Below are positions 9,179-18,751 of a DNA stretch of 64,000 nt, piece after piece (within the stretch, counting starts at the first letter, position 1; the number at the start of each line of letters is the position of its first letter). This DNA is from Algiphilus sp. (GTDB lineage Bacteria; Pseudomonadota; Gammaproteobacteria; Nevskiales; Nevskiaceae), in the NCBI RefSeq assembly GCF_023145115.1, contig NZ_JAGLEJ010000031.1, positions 1-64,000 on the forward strand, written 5' to 3'. Made by a program: the position numbers and the translations under genes. The notes beneath the pieces are model-generated. The model saw only the letters and a program-made list of their open reading frames with translations. It was not told where the DNA came from and did no database searches.

Positions 9179-9877
9179 ATGACCGTGTCCGGAAAACGCA
9201 TTCTTGTGGTCGAGGACGAGGCGGGCATCCGCGAGATGATCCGCTTCGCCCTGCAACGCGAGTCCTTCGAAGTCATCGAGGCCGGCGACGTGCCCGAGGC
9301 GCGCGTCTGCGTGGCCGACGGATGTCCCGACCTGATCCTGCTCGACTGGATGCTCCCCGGGACATCGGGCGTCGACTACGCCCGTGAGCTCAAGAGTGAT
9401 CCCACCACGCGCGACATCCCGCTGATCATGGTGACCGCGCGCGCCGAGGAAGAGGACACCGTGCGCGGGCTCAACGTCGGAGCGGACGACTACATCACGA
9501 AGCCGTTCTCGTTCCCCGAGCTGGTGGCGCGCATCCAGGCCGTGCTGCGGCGCTCGCTGCCGGGCGGCGAAAGCGAGTGCATCCAGGTCTCCGGCCTGTC
9601 GGTGGATGCCGCCAGCCAGCGCGTGACCGCCGACGGCGATCCGGTACGACTCGGGCCGACCGAATACCGACTGCTGCACTTCTTCGCCAGCCACCCGGAG
9701 CGGGTCTACACCCGCGAGCAGGTACTCGATCGCGTCTGGGGCCACAACGTCTATGTCGAGGAGCGTACCGTCGACGTGCACATCCGGCGGCTGCGCAAGG
9801 CACTCGCGCCCTTCGGCTATGACGCGATGATCCAGACCGTGCGCGGTACCGGCTACCGCTTCTCCGAGAAGTTCTGA
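9179..9877 (+). CDS. phoB: Phosphate regulon response regulator PhoB
   Basis: A 232-residue OmpR-family regulator. The receiver domain (about residues 6-120) has the phospho-acceptor Asp56 in LILLDWMLPG, an acidic pair in VVEDEAG near the N-terminus and the switch lysine in YITKPFSFPEL. The C-terminal winged helix (about 135-230) contains the recognition region ending in RTVDVHIRRLRKAL. It activates phosphate-scavenging genes when phosphorylated by PhoR. The ATG at 9179 gives the family N-terminus; the 12 codons further upstream fall inside the Pho box. The cognate kinase gene follows 14 bases after the stop. Confidence 0.95.
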   Translation: MTVSGKRILVVEDEAGIREMIRFALQRESFEVIEAGDVPEARVCVADGCPDLILLDWMLPGTSGVDYARELKSDPTTRDIPLIMVTARAEEEDTVRGLNVGADDYITKPFSFPELVARIQAVLRRSLPGGESECIQVSGLSVDAASQRVTADGDPVRLGPTEYRLLHFFASHPERVYTREQVLDRVWGHNVYVEERTVDVHIRRLRKALAPFGYDAMIQTVRGTGYRFSEKF

Positions 9878-9891
9878 GGCGCCCGTTTCCC

Positions 9892-11271
9892 GTGTCCGAC
9901 CAGGAACGCGGAGCGCGCGTGCGGGAAACCGACATGCGACGCGCGTGGCTGGTCGAGGTGCGACGCCTTGTGCTCACGCTCGTCGTCGGCTGGCTGAGCG
10001 GCGGGCTGTTCGAGGCGGCCCATCTGGGGACCGCCATCGCGCTGCTGCTGCTGGTGGGCTTCCATCTCCTGCAGCTCTACCGGCTGGCACGCTGGAGCAT
10101 GCGGCCGCAGCAGTACGAGCTGCCCGAGTCGGCCGGCGTATGGGGCGAGATCTTCGAGGCGCTCTATGACACCCAGCGGCGCGCCAAGAAGCGCAAGCGC
10201 AAGCTGGCGTCGATACTCGGCGAGTTCCAGGCCTCGACGGCCGCACTGCCCGACGGCGCCATCGTGGTTTCGCCGCGCGGCAACATCGCCTGGTTCAACA
10301 GCGCCGCGCAGAGCCTGCTCGGGCTGCGGTCGCCCCAGGATATCGGTACCCGGGTCAACAATCTGATCCGCCATCCGTTGTTCACCAGCTACGTCGAGGG
10401 CGGCGAGTACGACGATGACGTGCAGCTGCCGTCGCCGATCGACCCGCAGTACACGCTGAGCGTGCGCCTCATTCCCTACGGCAACGGGCAGCGCCTGCTG
10501 ATCGTGCGCGATGTCTCGGAGCACAAGCGGCTCGACCGCATGCGGCGCGACTTCGTGGCGAATGCGTCGCACGAGCTGCGCACACCGCTCACCGTCCTGT
10601 CCGGCTACATCGACATGATGCGACCGGAGGCGGAACGCCCGGACAACGCGCTGTCGGCGTGGGCGTCGCCGCTGGGGGAGATGCGACGTCAGCTCTCGCG
10701 CATGGAGTCGCTGATCGGCGATCTGCTCAAGCTCGCACGCCTGGAGAGCGACACACCGGCGCCGCGCGGCGATCCCGTCCGGATGCCCGACATCATCGCG
10801 GACGCGCTCGCGCAGGTGCGCCAGCTGTCCGCCGGGGCGCACACCATCACCGCCGAGGTCGACGAGTCGCTCGATCTGGCGGGGCGCGAGGCGGAGTTGC
10901 AGAGCGTGGTGGTCAATCTGCTGACCAATGCGGTGCGCTACACCCCGGAAGGCGGCCGCATCACCCTGGAGTGGGGCTCCGCGGAACGCGCGGGAAGCTG
11001 GCACCCGATCCTGCGCGTACGCGACACCGGCATCGGCATCGATGCCGACGCCATACCCCGCCTGACGGAGCGCTTCTATCGCGTCGACGTCGGCCGCTCG
11101 CGCGCCAGCGGCGGCACCGGACTGGGACTGGCCATCGTCAAGCACGCGCTCGAGCACCACGAAGCGCAGCTGGAAATCGAGAGCGCACCCGGTGAGGGGA
11201 GCACCTTCGCCTGCCATTTCCCGTCGTATCGGCTCTGCCGGCAAGAGGGCGATACCCGCAAGGTAGGCTAG
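9892..11271 (+). CDS. phoR: Phosphate regulon sensor histidine kinase PhoR
   Basis: A 459-residue inner-membrane kinase with a GTG start. Two membrane helices lie between about residues 22 and 65, followed by a basic linker, a PAS domain (about 115-200), the H-box with His227 in NASHELRTPL, the N-box NLLTNAVRYTPEGG and the G-boxes DTGIGI and GGTGLGLAIVKHALEHH. It has no sizeable periplasmic sensor domain, as expected for PhoR, which senses phosphate through the Pst transporter and PhoU. It phosphorylates PhoB when phosphate is low. It is translated just downstream of phoB in the same operon. Confidence 0.95.
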   Translation: MSDQERGARVRETDMRRAWLVEVRRLVLTLVVGWLSGGLFEAAHLGTAIALLLLVGFHLLQLYRLARWSMRPQQYELPESAGVWGEIFEALYDTQRRAKKRKRKLASILGEFQASTAALPDGAIVVSPRGNIAWFNSAAQSLLGLRSPQDIGTRVNNLIRHPLFTSYVEGGEYDDDVQLPSPIDPQYTLSVRLIPYGNGQRLLIVRDVSEHKRLDRMRRDFVANASHELRTPLTVLSGYIDMMRPEAERPDNALSAWASPLGEMRRQLSRMESLIGDLLKLARLESDTPAPRGDPVRMPDIIADALAQVRQLSAGAHTITAEVDESLDLAGREAELQSVVVNLLTNAVRYTPEGGRITLEWGSAERAGSWHPILRVRDTGIGIDADAIPRLTERFYRVDVGRSRASGGTGLGLAIVKHALEHHEAQLEIESAPGEGSTFACHFPSYRLCRQEGDTRKVG

Positions 11272-11295
11272 GGGCCGCCAGTCAGGCGGCGAACT

Positions 11296-11313
11296 ATTAC
11301 AATTTCGTGACAG
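11296..11313 (+). promoter_or_regulatory. Probable Pho box upstream of the porin gene
   Basis: TTACA at 11297-11301 and TGACA at 11308-11312 are spaced by 11 nt, the period of a Pho box read in the opposite orientation (ATGACAG-like half-sites). Only two units are seen and the first is imperfect, so this is weaker than the sites before phoB and pstS. Confidence 0.5.
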
Positions 11314-11371
11314 AACGGGCAGCGCGTAATGCGCCGTTCCGTTCCGCACACACACCGGGGAAAAGACGAGC

Positions 11372-12514
11372 ATGAGAATCGGGGCCGCGGCGCTTTGCGC
11401 CGCCACGCTGTTGGGGATGCCGGCCATCGCGCCCGCAGTGACCATCGATACCGACGGACGCCTGGTGATTGCGGCCGACGACGGCACCTTCGCGGCCCGC
11501 ATCAGCGGGCGTGTGCATGCCGACGCCAACTTCTACGGCAGCGATGTGGTCGATCACGAGTCCGGCGCCTTCATCCGGCGCGCGCGCATCGGGGTCAGTG
11601 GCTATGTCCGGAACTGGGACTACGCGATCACCTTCGACAACGCGACCGAATCGGCCGATCTCAAGGATGCCTACCTGGCCCGCGAGCTCGGGCCCGGCCG
11701 ACTCGTCATCGGCCAGTTCAAGCAGTTTCAGGGTTTCGAGGAGCTCACCAGCTCGAACGAGATCACCTTCATCGAGCGCTCCCATGTCTCGAACGCGATG
11801 ACCGCCCGCGCGATAGGCGTGGGGTACCACGGCATGCTCGGCCGCATCGGATACGCGGTGTCCGGGTACAACCTGCGCGAGGCGTCCGATGGCGGTACCC
11901 GCGCGACCGACGACGGCATCGGCTTCGTGGGGCGCCTGCACACCGCCCCCATCATGCGCGACGGTCGCGCGCTGCATCTCGGCGTCAGCTACGCGCACGA
12001 GCGCAGCAGCGACACCGGCGCCGGCATTCGCCTGCGCCCGGCGGGGCGTTCCGACGAAGGGCGCTTCACGCTGTTCGACATTCCCGGCGAACGCGCCGAC
12101 GTCGGGCGGCTGAACCTGGAAGTCGCGGGCATCGTGGGGCCGTTCGCCGCGCAGGCCGAGTGGCTTACCGGCAGCGCCGACGGCGACAACGCGCCGTCGG
12201 ACGATTTCTCGGCAGCCTACGCCCAGGTCAGCTACGCGCTGGGCGGCGGTACGCCGCGTCGCTACGATCCGCTCGCCGGCCGTATGCGGAACCCGCGGTC
12301 CGGCAGCGGCCTCGGCGCCTTCGAGCTCGCGTTGCGCTGGCAGCACGCGGAGCGGGACGATGTGCCGGGCGCCGAACTGCAGACCGTGGACGCGGGCGTC
12401 AACTACTACGTCAATGACAATGTTCGATTCATGCTCAACTACACCGCAGCGGACAATGACAGCAATGGCGATGCCCCCGACCTGGTCTCGCTCAGGGCGC
12501 AGTTGTCGTTCTGA
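11372..12514 (+). CDS. Phosphate-selective porin (OprP/OprO family)
   Basis: A 380-residue outer-membrane beta-barrel with a signal peptide (about 22 residues, cleavage near PAIAPA-VTID). The mature protein alternates polar and hydrophobic residues. It contains family-typical blocks such as FIRRARIGVSGYVRNWDY, the GQFKQFQGFEELTSSNEITFIERS strand-turn region and a C-terminal Phe (QLSF-end) needed for barrel insertion. OprP/OprO porins form trimeric anion channels for phosphate or polyphosphate. Its position between phoR and pstS and its own Pho box support a phosphate role. It could accept pyrophosphate or other anions instead. Confidence 0.85.
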   Translation: MRIGAAALCAATLLGMPAIAPAVTIDTDGRLVIAADDGTFAARISGRVHADANFYGSDVVDHESGAFIRRARIGVSGYVRNWDYAITFDNATESADLKDAYLARELGPGRLVIGQFKQFQGFEELTSSNEITFIERSHVSNAMTARAIGVGYHGMLGRIGYAVSGYNLREASDGGTRATDDGIGFVGRLHTAPIMRDGRALHLGVSYAHERSSDTGAGIRLRPAGRSDEGRFTLFDIPGERADVGRLNLEVAGIVGPFAAQAEWLTGSADGDNAPSDDFSAAYAQVSYALGGGTPRRYDPLAGRMRNPRSGSGLGAFELALRWQHAERDDVPGAELQTVDAGVNYYVNDNVRFMLNYTAADNDSNGDAPDLVSLRAQLSF

Positions 12515-12531
12515 GTCCGACGCGGCGTCCG

Positions 12532-12560
12532 GTGTCATCACGCTGTAACAGCGATGTCAT
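12532..12560 (+). promoter_or_regulatory. Pho box upstream of pstS
   Basis: Three half-sites TGTCA (12533), TGTAA (12544) and TGTCA (12555) occur at exact 11-nt intervals, a textbook Pho box. It lies about 60 bases before the pstS start codon and should drive the whole pst operon during phosphate starvation. Confidence 0.85.
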
Positions 12561-12618
12561 GGAATACGCGCGCCGAGGCGTCGCACGGCGCTCGCACCCA
12601 TCCAACGAGGAGTCCCAG

Positions 12619-13581
12619 ATGATTCGCAACCTTGTCGCGGCCGTGGGTATCGCCGCCGCCGTCACCACGCCGGTCCTGGCCCAGGTCGACGAGAACCTGC
12701 CCGAGTACGAGCCGGTTTCCGGGGTTTCCGGCAGTGTGGTCAGCATCGGTTCGGACACCCTCAACAACCTGATGACGCTCTGGGCGGAGGAATTCTCCGA
12801 AATCTACCCGAGCGTCACCATCGAGATCCAGGGCGCGGGCTCGTCCACCGCGCCGCCCGCGCTCACCGAGGGCACGTCGAACTTCGGCCCGATGTCGCGC
12901 GAGATGAAGTCGTCGGAGGTCCAGGCCTTCGAGGAGCGCTACGGCTATCCGCCCACGAAGGTGGGTGTGGCGATCGATGCCCTGGCGGTCTACGTCAACA
13001 AGGACAATCCGGTCCAGTGCATGACCATCCCGGAAGTCGACGCCATCTTCTCGACCGGCCGCCGCTGCGGCCACCCCGAGGACATCACCCGCTGGGGGCA
13101 GATCGGTCTCGAAGGGGCATGGGAGAGCCGTGACTTCGCGCTGTACTCGCGCAATGCGGTCTCGGGGACCTACGGCTACTTCAAGGACAATGCCCTCTGC
13201 GGCGGCGACTACAAGGCGGGCATCAACGAGCAGCCCGGCTCCGCGTCGGTGGTGCAGGGCGTCACCGAGTCGATCAACGGCATCGGCTATTCCGGCATCG
13301 GCTACATCACTTCCGGCGTGAAGGCCGTGCCGCTGGCCCGCGAGAACGGCAGCGACTGCGTCGAAATCAATGCGGAGAGCGCGGCCACCGGCGAGTACCC
13401 GCTGGCGCGCCTGCTGATCGTCTATGTCAACAAGCACCCGAACGAGAAGCTCTCGCCGCTGGTCAAGGAATTCTTCCGGATGGTGCTGTCAAAGACCGGC
13501 CAGGAGATCGTTGCCAAGGACGGCTATGTGCCGCTGCCCGAGCCGGTTGCCGCCCGCATGCGGGAACAGCTCGGACTCTGA
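12619..13581 (+). CDS. pstS: Phosphate ABC transporter substrate-binding protein PstS
   Basis: A 320-residue periplasmic binding protein. The signal peptide runs to about residue 22 (VTTPVLAQ). Phosphate-binding landmarks of PstS are present: GSDTLNNLM near the mature N-terminus, QGAGSSTAPPAL, the SREMKSSEV segment, and SRNAVSGTYGYFKDNAL. Four cysteines in the mature part may form disulfides. It delivers phosphate to PstCA in the inner membrane. The ATG at 12619 is preceded by ACGAGGAG. The Pho box just upstream and the pstC gene just downstream confirm the role. Confidence 0.95.
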   Translation: MIRNLVAAVGIAAAVTTPVLAQVDENLPEYEPVSGVSGSVVSIGSDTLNNLMTLWAEEFSEIYPSVTIEIQGAGSSTAPPALTEGTSNFGPMSREMKSSEVQAFEERYGYPPTKVGVAIDALAVYVNKDNPVQCMTIPEVDAIFSTGRRCGHPEDITRWGQIGLEGAWESRDFALYSRNAVSGTYGYFKDNALCGGDYKAGINEQPGSASVVQGVTESINGIGYSGIGYITSGVKAVPLARENGSDCVEINAESAATGEYPLARLLIVYVNKHPNEKLSPLVKEFFRMVLSKTGQEIVAKDGYVPLPEPVAARMREQLGL

Positions 13582-13754
13582 CGATTGCGCAGCGGACTCC
13601 CGGCGATGCTGACATCATCGTGAGGCGATGACGCATTGCTCGAAAGCGGGCGCGGTCACGCCGTTGCAACGCCGTGGCGGTAGGCTGAACAGGGGATCGT
13701 GGGGCCGGTGTCGCCTTCGTGCGGGTATCGGCGCCCTCAACACAAGGGATGCGC

Positions 13755-16052
13755 GTGGCGCAACAGCAGACCAGTGACAGCAGGGCGGGCCCTCGCGGCC
13801 TGCCGCCCGCAGAAGTGCTCGCACGGCGCCGCCGGCGCCGACACGCGGTCGATTCGCTCGTCAAGTGGGTGATCCGGGCCGGCGGCGGCGCCGTGGTGGT
13901 CGCGCTCGGGCTCATCTTCGTCTACCTCTTCTCGGAGGTGCTGCCCATCATGCGCGGCAGCAGCATCGATGACCCACGCCAGTACGACCCGCCGGGTGCG
14001 GGCGGCGCTGCGTCGGAAACGCTGATGCTCGAGCGCTACGGCGATATCGGCACCCGCTTCGGGAATGACGGCCGGGTCGCGTTCTGGCGACTGGCCGATG
14101 GCTCCGTGCTCGACACGGTCACGGTCGGCCCCAATGGCGGCGATGCCCGCGTCACCGCCTTCGCCAGCGGCGAGCCGCGCACCCGGACCCATGTCTACGG
14201 CTTCGCCGATGGCAGCGCGCGGATCGTGGAGGACGCCTACGAACTGACCTTCCCCGGTGACGAACGCGTGCTCATTCCCGGATTGAAGCGCCCGTTCGGC
14301 GACACGGCGATCACGGTCGACCCGGAGGGCCGGGCACTCGAGCGCATCGCCGTGCAGCGTGGCTCCGGTGGTGCCAGCGGCGCCGTCGTGGCTGCGGTAA
14401 CCGAGGATCAGCGACTGGTCGTGGCGCGCGTGCGCACCAAGCGCAGCTTCCTGGGGGGCGAGACCGAGGCCGAGACGACCAGTTTCGACGCCGGGCGTCT
14501 CGACCATCCGGTCTCCCAGCTGATGGTCAGCACCAATCTGTCGGACCTGATCGCGGCCACCGAGGATGGGCGGCTGCTGTACTACGACATCGATCCGCCC
14601 GGCGAGACGGCGCTGGTCGACGACGCCACCATCAAGGAAGGCGAAGTGTCGATCACCCGCACGAGCTTCCTGAACGGATCGCAGTCCTGGATCGTGGGCG
14701 GATCGGACGGCTCGGTGTCTCAGTGGACGCTGACGCGCGATGTCGACAATACCTTCCGACTGCGGCACATGCGCGACTTCGACGGCCATGACGCGCCGAT
14801 CACGGCAATCGTCGCGGATCACGGCCGCCGCGGTTTCGCGACCGCCGACGTCGACGGTGTCCTCCAGTTGCATTACGCAACTTCGTCGCGCACGACCCTG
14901 CGCGAGGATGTGGCCGACAGCGCGATCATCGCGATGGCCATCTCGCCGGTGGACGATCAGCTCATGCTGGAGACCGAGGCCGGCAAGGTGGTGCTCTACG
15001 ATCTGTGGTTCGAGCACCCGGACCTGTCCTTCTCTGCGCTGTGGACCAAGGTACTGTACGAGGGCCGCCAGGAGCCGGAGTACGTCTGGCAGGCATCGTC
15101 GGGCTCGAATACCTTCGAGCCGAAGATGTCGATGGTGCCGCTGACCATCGGCACCCTGAAGGCGGCGCTGTTCGCGATGCTGTTCGCCACGCCCATCGCC
15201 ATCGCCGGTGCCATCTACACCGCTTACTTCATGAGCGGGCGCATGCGGCAGGCGGTCAAGCCGACGATCGAGCTTATGGAGGCGCTGCCCACCGTCATTC
15301 TCGGCTTCCTTGCCGGCCTCTGGCTGGCCCCCTTCGTGGAGGCCAACATCCCCATGGTGTTCATGCTGCTGGTCGGGCTGCCACTGGGCTTCCTGCTGGC
15401 GGCACTGGCCTGGCGGCAGCTTCCGGAGACCCTGCGCAACCGCGTACCGGACGGCTGGGAAGCGGCAATGCTCATCCCGGTGGTCGCACTGACCGGATGG
15501 GTGGCCGCGACCCTCAGCCCCTGGATGGAGCTGTGGTTCTTTGGCGGCGACATGCGCCAGTGGTTCACCAACATCGGGATCACCTATGACCAGCGTAACG
15601 CGCTGGTGGTGGGCATTGCAATGGGCTTCGCGGTGATTCCCACCATCTTCTCGATCGCCGAGGACGCCGTTTTCACGGTTCCGCGCCACCTGACCCAGGG
15701 ATCGCTCGCCCTGGGCGCATCGCGCTGGCAGACGGTGACGCGCGTCGTGCTGCTCACCGCGAGCCCGGGCATCTTCTCGGCGGTCATGATCGGCTTCGGG
15801 CGCGCGGTCGGCGAGACCATGATCGTGCTGATGGCAACGGGCAACAGTCCGGTCGTCAACTTCAACATCTTCGAGGGCATGCGCACGATGTCGGCCAACA
15901 TCGCCGTAGAGCTGCCCGAGACCGCCGTGGGCAGCACGCACTACCGCATCCTGTTCTTCGCGGCGCTGGTGCTCTTCCTGTTCACCTTCGTGGTGAACAC
16001 CATCTCCGAGATCGTGCGGCAGCGCCTGCGCGAGCGCTACAGCAACCTCTAG
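13755..16052 (+). CDS. pstC: Phosphate ABC transporter permease PstC, long form
   Basis: A protein of about 765 residues, far longer than E. coli PstC (319). A membrane helix at about residues 40-65 is followed by about 400 residues of beta-rich sequence with WD-like repeats (VGGSDGSVSQWTL, FATADVDGVLQL), then a permease domain of five to six helices. The EAA loop QGSLALGASRWQTVTRVV sits in the last quarter. Long PstC proteins of this type are common in Pseudomonas and relatives. AAGGG at 13744-13748 is well placed for the GTG at 13755 and too close for the ATG at 13749, so the start is uncertain by a few codons. It forms the channel with PstA. Confidence 0.9.
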   Translation: MAQQQTSDSRAGPRGLPPAEVLARRRRRRHAVDSLVKWVIRAGGGAVVVALGLIFVYLFSEVLPIMRGSSIDDPRQYDPPGAGGAASETLMLERYGDIGTRFGNDGRVAFWRLADGSVLDTVTVGPNGGDARVTAFASGEPRTRTHVYGFADGSARIVEDAYELTFPGDERVLIPGLKRPFGDTAITVDPEGRALERIAVQRGSGGASGAVVAAVTEDQRLVVARVRTKRSFLGGETEAETTSFDAGRLDHPVSQLMVSTNLSDLIAATEDGRLLYYDIDPPGETALVDDATIKEGEVSITRTSFLNGSQSWIVGGSDGSVSQWTLTRDVDNTFRLRHMRDFDGHDAPITAIVADHGRRGFATADVDGVLQLHYATSSRTTLREDVADSAIIAMAISPVDDQLMLETEAGKVVLYDLWFEHPDLSFSALWTKVLYEGRQEPEYVWQASSGSNTFEPKMSMVPLTIGTLKAALFAMLFATPIAIAGAIYTAYFMSGRMRQAVKPTIELMEALPTVILGFLAGLWLAPFVEANIPMVFMLLVGLPLGFLLAALAWRQLPETLRNRVPDGWEAAMLIPVVALTGWVAATLSPWMELWFFGGDMRQWFTNIGITYDQRNALVVGIAMGFAVIPTIFSIAEDAVFTVPRHLTQGSLALGASRWQTVTRVVLLTASPGIFSAVMIGFGRAVGETMIVLMATGNSPVVNFNIFEGMRTMSANIAVELPETAVGSTHYRILFFAALVLFLFTFVVNTISEIVRQRLRERYSNL

Positions 16053-16060
16053 GACCGTCG

Positions 16061-17743
16061 ATGTCGGATACACGCAAATGGATCGCCAGCGGTGACCCGT
16101 GGATCTGGATGATCGGCGGTGCGCTGGCCATCAGCCTCGTCATGGTGATCGGGCTGGTGATGCTCATCGCGGTGCGCGGATTCGGTCACTTCTGGCCGGC
16201 CGAGCTGGTCGAGGTCGAGGTCCGTGACCCCGCCAGCGGCAATCTCGAGACCGTGCTCGGCGAGATCATCGACAGCGAGACGCTGAGCGCGCAGCAGGCT
16301 GCGGAACTGCGGCTCGGGGTCGACCCCGACAGCGATGCGCTCATCACCCGCTACCAGTTCAAGATCGGCAATCGCGATGTCTACGGCCGCGACTTTCGCT
16401 GGATCGCCGGGCCGCGCATCACCGATCGCAGCGAGCCCGACGGGGCGATCATGCTGGAACGCCGCGAGTACGGGAACTTCTACGGCTATCTGGTCGATGT
16501 GCGGCGCGACGGCGAGGTCATCGCGAGCGGTCCGGAAGCCTTCGACGAGCTGCGCTCGCTGCTGGCCGAGAATCGCGAGCAGGTCCACGAGCTGGAGCAG
16601 ATCGACCGGCACCAGATCGGCGCGATCAACTATCGACTGGAGCAGGCGCGGCTCGACGAGCGCGGCCTCGAGTACAACCGAGACGCGCTCGACGACGACG
16701 AGTACCGCGAGCGCATGGCCGACATCGAGGCGCGACGCGCCGAGGCGCAGGCCGAGTACCGCTCGCTGCGCGAGGAGCGCGATGCCCTGATGCGGGAGCT
16801 CAACCGCACCGAGGTCACGATGCGCACCGCCGACGGCAAGGAGAAGCGCATGCGGCTCTCCAAGCTGATCGAGGCGACACGCAACAACGCCATGTCGGTC
16901 TTCCAGAAGGTCGGCTACTACGTCGGGCGCTTCAAGGACTTCGTGCTGGGCTATCCGCGCGAGGCCAACACCGAGGGCGGCATCATGCCCGCCATCTTCG
17001 GAACCATCACCATGGTCATGCTGATGTCGATCGTGGTGACGCCATTCGGCGTGATCGCGGCGATCTATCTGCGCGAGTACGCCAGGCAGGGCACCTTCCT
17101 GCGCATCGTGCGGGTGTCGGTCTACAACCTGGCTGGTGTGCCCTCGATCGTGTTCGGCGTGTTCGGCCTCGGCTTCTTCGTCTACACCATGGGCGGCACC
17201 ATCGACGACCTGTTCTACCCAGAGCGCTCGCCGGAGCCGGTATTCGGCACCCCCGGTCTGCTCTGGGCATCGCTGACCCTGGCGCTGCTGACGCTGCCGG
17301 TGGTCATCGTCGCCACCGAGGAGGGGCTCACCCGCATCCCGCGCACGGTACGCGAGGGCAGCCTGGCGCTCGGCGCCACCAAGGCGGAGACCCTGCGCCG
17401 CATCATCATCCCGATGGCCGCACCGGCGATGATGACCGGGCTCATCCTGGCGGTCGCACGGGCGGCGGGCGAGGTCGCGCCACTGATGCTGGTCGGCGTC
17501 GTCAAGCTGGCGCCGTCGCTGCCCATCGACGGCCAGTTTCCGTTCCTGCACCTCGAGCGCAAGATCATGCACCTGGGCTTCCATATCTACGACGTCGGGT
17601 TCCAGAGCCCGAACGTGGAGGCTGCCCGCCCGCTGGTCTACGCGACCTCCCTGATGCTTCTCATCATCATCGTGGGCCTCAACCTCACGGCCATATCCAT
17701 CCGCAACCGACTGCGCGAGAAGTACCGCGCCGACAGCGACTAG
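16061..17743 (+). CDS. pstA: Phosphate ABC transporter permease PstA, long form
   Basis: A 560-residue permease, nearly twice the E. coli length. One membrane helix near residues 20-45 is followed by a soluble insert of about 250 residues whose second half (about 160-265) is a charged coiled coil rich in Glu and Arg. The C-terminal permease domain has five helices and the EAA loop EGSLALGATKAETLRRIIIP. The start codon is eight bases after the pstC stop. It pairs with PstC and is driven by the PstB ATPase. The extended inserts in both permeases suggest that they fold together on one face of the membrane. Confidence 0.9.
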   Translation: MSDTRKWIASGDPWIWMIGGALAISLVMVIGLVMLIAVRGFGHFWPAELVEVEVRDPASGNLETVLGEIIDSETLSAQQAAELRLGVDPDSDALITRYQFKIGNRDVYGRDFRWIAGPRITDRSEPDGAIMLERREYGNFYGYLVDVRRDGEVIASGPEAFDELRSLLAENREQVHELEQIDRHQIGAINYRLEQARLDERGLEYNRDALDDDEYRERMADIEARRAEAQAEYRSLREERDALMRELNRTEVTMRTADGKEKRMRLSKLIEATRNNAMSVFQKVGYYVGRFKDFVLGYPREANTEGGIMPAIFGTITMVMLMSIVVTPFGVIAAIYLREYARQGTFLRIVRVSVYNLAGVPSIVFGVFGLGFFVYTMGGTIDDLFYPERSPEPVFGTPGLLWASLTLALLTLPVVIVATEEGLTRIPRTVREGSLALGATKAETLRRIIIPMAAPAMMTGLILAVARAAGEVAPLMLVGVVKLAPSLPIDGQFPFLHLERKIMHLGFHIYDVGFQSPNVEAARPLVYATSLMLLIIIVGLNLTAISIRNRLREKYRADSD

Positions 17744-17756
17744 CTCCGGAGCCGCC

Positions 17757-18587
17757 ATGCAGCAGCCGCCCCCCACCCACGCCATCGATCCGAACGAGCA
17801 GGGCGCCGATGAGCGCCGTTCGCTCGCGGACGAGGAAGTCTGCATCCAGGTGCAGGATCTCGACCTGTTCTACGGCGACAAGCAGGCGCTCAACAAGATC
17901 AACATCGATATCCCGAAGGGTCGGGTGACCGCCTTCATCGGGCCTTCCGGGTGCGGCAAGTCGACGCTGCTGCGCTGCTTCAACCGCATGAACGATCTGG
18001 TCGATACCTGCCGCGTGGACGGCAGGATCCGCATCGACGGCGGCGACATCTATGATGCGAAGATCGACGTCGCGGAGCTGCGGCGGCGGGTCGGTATGGT
18101 GTTCCAGAAGCCCAATCCGTTTCCCAAGTCGATCTTCGAGAATGTTGCCTACGGCCTGCGACTGCAGGGCGTGCGCGACAAGCGCGTGCTCAGCGAGGCG
18201 GTCGAGCGCGCGCTGCGCGGTGCCGCGCTCTGGGACGAGGTCAAGGATCGGCTCGATGACAACGCCTTCGGCATGTCCGGAGGACAGCAACAGCGTCTCG
18301 TGATCGCGCGGGCAATCGCCATCGAACCGGAAGTGCTGCTGCTCGACGAGCCGTGCTCGGCGCTGGACCCGATCTCCACCGCCAAGGTCGAGGAGCTCAT
18401 CACCGAGCTGAAGGCGCAGTACACCATCGTCATCGTGACCCACAACATGCAGCAGGCGGCGCGCGTCTCGGATTACACCGCGTACCTCTACCTCGGCGAG
18501 TTGGTCGAGTTCGACGATACCCGGCACATCTTCACCAACCCGGGTCAGAAGGCGACCGAGGACTACATCACCGGACGCTTCGGGTGA
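17757..18587 (+). CDS. pstB: Phosphate ABC transporter ATPase PstB
   Basis: A 276-residue ABC ATPase. The Walker A motif GPSGCGKST lies near residue 62, the signature MSGGQQQRL near 175, Walker B VLLLDEPCSALDP near 195, and the switch histidine in VIVTHNMQQAARVSD. An N-terminal extension of about 30 residues precedes the usual start of the fold. It powers phosphate import through PstCA and, with PhoU, relays phosphate status to PhoR. The gene starts 13 bases after pstA. All catalytic motifs are intact. Confidence 0.97.
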   Translation: MQQPPPTHAIDPNEQGADERRSLADEEVCIQVQDLDLFYGDKQALNKINIDIPKGRVTAFIGPSGCGKSTLLRCFNRMNDLVDTCRVDGRIRIDGGDIYDAKIDVAELRRRVGMVFQKPNPFPKSIFENVAYGLRLQGVRDKRVLSEAVERALRGAALWDEVKDRLDDNAFGMSGGQQQRLVIARAIAIEPEVLLLDEPCSALDPISTAKVEELITELKAQYTIVIVTHNMQQAARVSDYTAYLYLGELVEFDDTRHIFTNPGQKATEDYITGRFG

Positions 18588-18751
18588 TGTGCGGCCGGCT
18601 GGCCGGTGCCGACCGGCGGCGTGCAGGGCAGGGGCGCCGGCCGGCTCGCCGGGGTCCCGTCTGTCACACGCCGCAGGCGGACTGGACCGATAATCGCGGT
18701 TAGCATGCCGTCGCCGCTGCCTCCCCACCAAGAATATCCCGGAGACCCCCA

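Noticed and set aside
13737..16073. A 778-codon open frame antisense to pstC
   Set aside because: pstC is certain by motifs and operon context; the antisense product is His/Arg/Gln-rich without family features.
18588..18751. A Pho box before phoU
   Set aside because: Only a single TGTCA is present at 18662, without an 11-nt partner.
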